Source: Lichenostomus cassidix
Taxonomy: Eukaryota > Chordata > Aves > Passeriformes > Meliphagidae
Assembly (NCBI GenBank): GCA_008360975.2
Contig: CM039184.1
Coordinates: forward strand, 32,599,797 to 32,663,796
Length of the DNA: 64,000 bases
Direction of reading: 5' to 3'
Shown: piece by piece, positions 63,001-64,000 of the stretch
How positions within the stretch are numbered: the first letter of the stretch is position 1
How the letters are laid out: every line of letters begins with the position of its first letter
Position numbers and translations under genes: made by a program
The notes under the pieces: model-generated
The model's input: the letters and a program-made list of their open reading frames with translations, nothing else
Told to the model about the DNA's origin: nothing
Databases searched by the model: none

Positions 63001-63060
63001 AGGATGCTTATTGATTATATTTACACCGCTGAAATTCAAGTTACAGAAGAAAATGTGCAG
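51011..63060 (+). CDS. KLHL2: KLHL2 (Mayven), Kelch-like protein 2, first four coding exons; gene continues past the window
   Basis: Four exons join in phase to residues 1-126. The protein is a BTB-BACK-Kelch substrate adaptor for Cullin-3 ubiquitin ligase; known roles include WNK kinase degradation and actin association. The N-terminus reads [19 protein letters not shown], then [20 protein letters not shown]. The BTB fold starts at about residue 40 ([20 protein letters not shown]), with [18 protein letters not shown] and [19 protein letters not shown] following, and the window stops at [12 protein letters not shown]. Several positions fit KLHL2 rather than its paralogue KLHL3 (e.g. [23 protein letters not shown]). 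The rest of the BTB domain, the BACK domain and six Kelch repeats must lie to the right. Introns are phase 2, 2, 1 and 0. The start is the first ATG of its frame in the island. Confidence 0.97.
51034..53981 (+). other. KLHL2: KLHL2 intron 1
   Basis: 2.95-kb phase 2 intron. It starts in the CpG island and ends in a long pyrimidine tract (TTTTTTCCTCTTTTTTTCCAG). It contains the bulged hairpin at 53687-53748. No nested gene. Confidence 0.85.
53687..53748. repeat. 18-bp two-part inverted repeat with 4-nt loop
   Basis: The right arm ATGTTTTCTTTAGTGGAG (53731-53748) pairs perfectly with two left segments, CTCCACTAAA (53687-53696) and GAAAACAT (53719-53726), separated by a 22-nt bulge. The loop is CTTC. 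It lies about 230 nt before KLHL2 exon 2. Confidence 0.9.
53982..54107 (+). CDS. KLHL2: KLHL2 coding exon 2
   Basis: 126 nt: completes V8, then residues 9-49 and two bases of S50. It encodes [11 protein letters not shown] to AFKVMNELR, the N-terminal tail and the start of the BTB. The donor is AGAAG|GTATTA. Confidence 0.96.
54108..58288 (+). other. KLHL2: KLHL2 intron 2
   Basis: Phase 2, about 4.2 kb, AT-rich. The 160-codon minus-strand frame at 56592-57074 has no recognisable domain. No repeat identified with confidence. Confidence 0.8.
58289..58395 (+). CDS. KLHL2: KLHL2 coding exon 3 (BTB core)
   Basis: 107 nt: completes S50, residues 51-85, one base of G86. It carries [20 protein letters not shown] and [12 protein letters not shown], the BTB dimer-interface region. 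The acceptor is TTTCTAAATAG and the donor is ACAG|GTACCA. One difference from human as recalled: Ala for Ser in MEI(A/S)AH. Confidence 0.97.
58396..62938 (+). other. KLHL2: KLHL2 intron 3
   Basis: Phase 1, about 4.5 kb. It includes a G/T-rich low-complexity tract (61255-61345, GTTT type) and a short GAAA repeat (about 62790-62808). No gene recognised. Confidence 0.8.
61255..61345 (-). repeat. T/G-rich low-complexity tract
   Basis: GTTTTTTTGTCGTTGTTTGG-type sequence; the reverse complement is the same A/C-rich style seen at 4900-5036 and about 12575-12640. Confidence 0.7.
62939..63060 (+). CDS. KLHL2: KLHL2 coding exon 4
   Basis: 122 nt: completes G86, residues 87-126, phase 0 at its end. 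It encodes [20 protein letters not shown] and ends TEENVQ. The acceptor is TATTTGTAG and the donor is CAG|GTAAGA. Confidence 0.97.
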
Positions 63061-64000
63061 GTAAGAGTGAGAATATTTTCTAATACGAATGACATGCGAT
63101 GTGCAGAGTTATTTATTTTGGCAGTGTGGTTTAACTCACGGGAAATCTCTGCAAACTGGAATTTTTTCAGACCTTGTACTTACAAAGCAAGTAGTCATGC
63201 TGTTTAAATTCTGGGTCAAATTCAAAGACAATTCAAGTAAATGAAGAGTTAGTTAACTTTAATGGACTTTGCAACCAAGCCTTATGTAATGCAATAAAAT
63301 AGATGGTTTGCTCTGCCTAAAATTAATGCTGTCAGCCATCTCTGTACCACCCCTTCTCTAATACTTAAAAGCAATTTACACAAACAACGTAGATTTATTC
63401 CTAAATGTGAAACCATGTTGGCCAATTAAGCTGTCCTGTTTATTTTTTTTTCCTGTTAGCCTGCAGAATAAAGTACTTTTTACTGCTTAATCTCTGTAAC
63501 TTGCCAGTGGCCAACTGTGCAGAAATTTTTACCTACTGCTTTTTTTTTTTTTCTGGTTAAATCAACCAGTATCTATCATGAAGGTTTTGTCCATCCCACA
63601 CAGAGCTAATCATTTTTTTCTAATTGGCTGTACCTTAAGATGAAGCTTCAATTAGAATAAAGCAAACATAAGCTTAGAAAACATAGCCTCCTGCATTTCA
63701 TATTTTCTAACCACAAACACTTAAGATGGATAGAGTAGATTTTCCCTCCAGTATCTTCTGAGATTTATTGTGGAGGTTTGATAAGTTTAAAATTAGTTGC
63801 ATAAGGGGTGATACATTTAGTTATCATGTTTTTCTTCATATTCCTATGTTCTTCTTTCTACTCTTGCCCATGCCAAATAAGTGGTTATTAGCAGTTATTT
63901 TGCTGCTTTAGCAGGTTGCAAAACCATGTTGCTGTATTTGGCATTGAAAACTTCTGTTGCAATTATGTAATCTGAAATTGTTTTTACTGGGCATTAGGCT
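63061..64000 (+). other. KLHL2: KLHL2 intron 4, 5' part
   Basis: Intron sequence to the window edge with no further exon seen; the expected next coding sequence (human VLLPAAGLLQ) is absent here. Confidence 0.85.

Noticed and set aside
1..64000. CRISPR arrays, prokaryotic operons, phage or insertion sequences
   Set aside because: The window is vertebrate nuclear DNA with split genes. No direct-repeat/spacer arrays, ribosome-binding sites or bacterial-type transposase genes were seen.

Overview
The window is ordinary vertebrate nuclear DNA, almost certainly from a bird and probably a songbird. The evidence is split genes with GT/AG introns, CpG-island promoters in AT-rich DNA, CR1 LINE 3' ends that finish in the ATTCTATG motif, and LTRs that look like passerine ERV LTRs. 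The gene order APELA - TMEM192 - KLHL2 matches human 4q32.3. Genes were identified by reading exons and splice phases by eye and comparing with remembered family sequences; no search was run.

Layout: 1-13.3 kb is intergenic. It holds a 262-bp solo LTR flanked by a near-perfect 6-bp duplication, an older LTR near 2.4-3.0 kb, and simple repeats. APELA (+) starts in a CpG island: two coding exons (13870-13945, 14367-14455) give a 54-aa preprohormone, and an inferred 3'UTR exon runs from 16742 to about 18.95 kb. TMEM192 (-) converges on APELA. Its six coding exons (39192 down to 23577) join in phase to a 271-aa lysosomal four-pass membrane protein, with a 3'UTR to about 22.2 kb and a CpG-island promoter carrying a 24-bp minisatellite. 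From 39.7 to 50.4 kb lies an AT-rich intergenic stretch with a strong CTCF-like site and one well preserved solo LTR. KLHL2 (+) starts in a CpG island at about 50.5-51.5 kb. Its first four coding exons (51011-51033, 53982-54107, 58289-58395, 62939-63060) encode residues 1-126; the rest of the BTB domain, the BACK domain and the Kelch repeats lie beyond the right edge.

The three genes do not form a pathway: a secreted ligand of the apelin receptor, a lysosomal membrane protein and a Cullin-3 substrate adaptor. TMEM192 and KLHL2 are head-to-head but about 11.8 kb apart; APELA and TMEM192 are tail-to-tail.

I found no undescribed biological system. The most useful points are the complete split APELA gene, a TMEM192 without the C-terminal cysteine reported to link the human homodimer, the promoter minisatellite, an LTR with promoter-like elements upstream of KLHL2, a CTCF-like site in the divergent interval, a perfect inverted repeat of M-box-like GTCACATG sites in a TMEM192 intron, and an overlapping upstream ORF in KLHL2.
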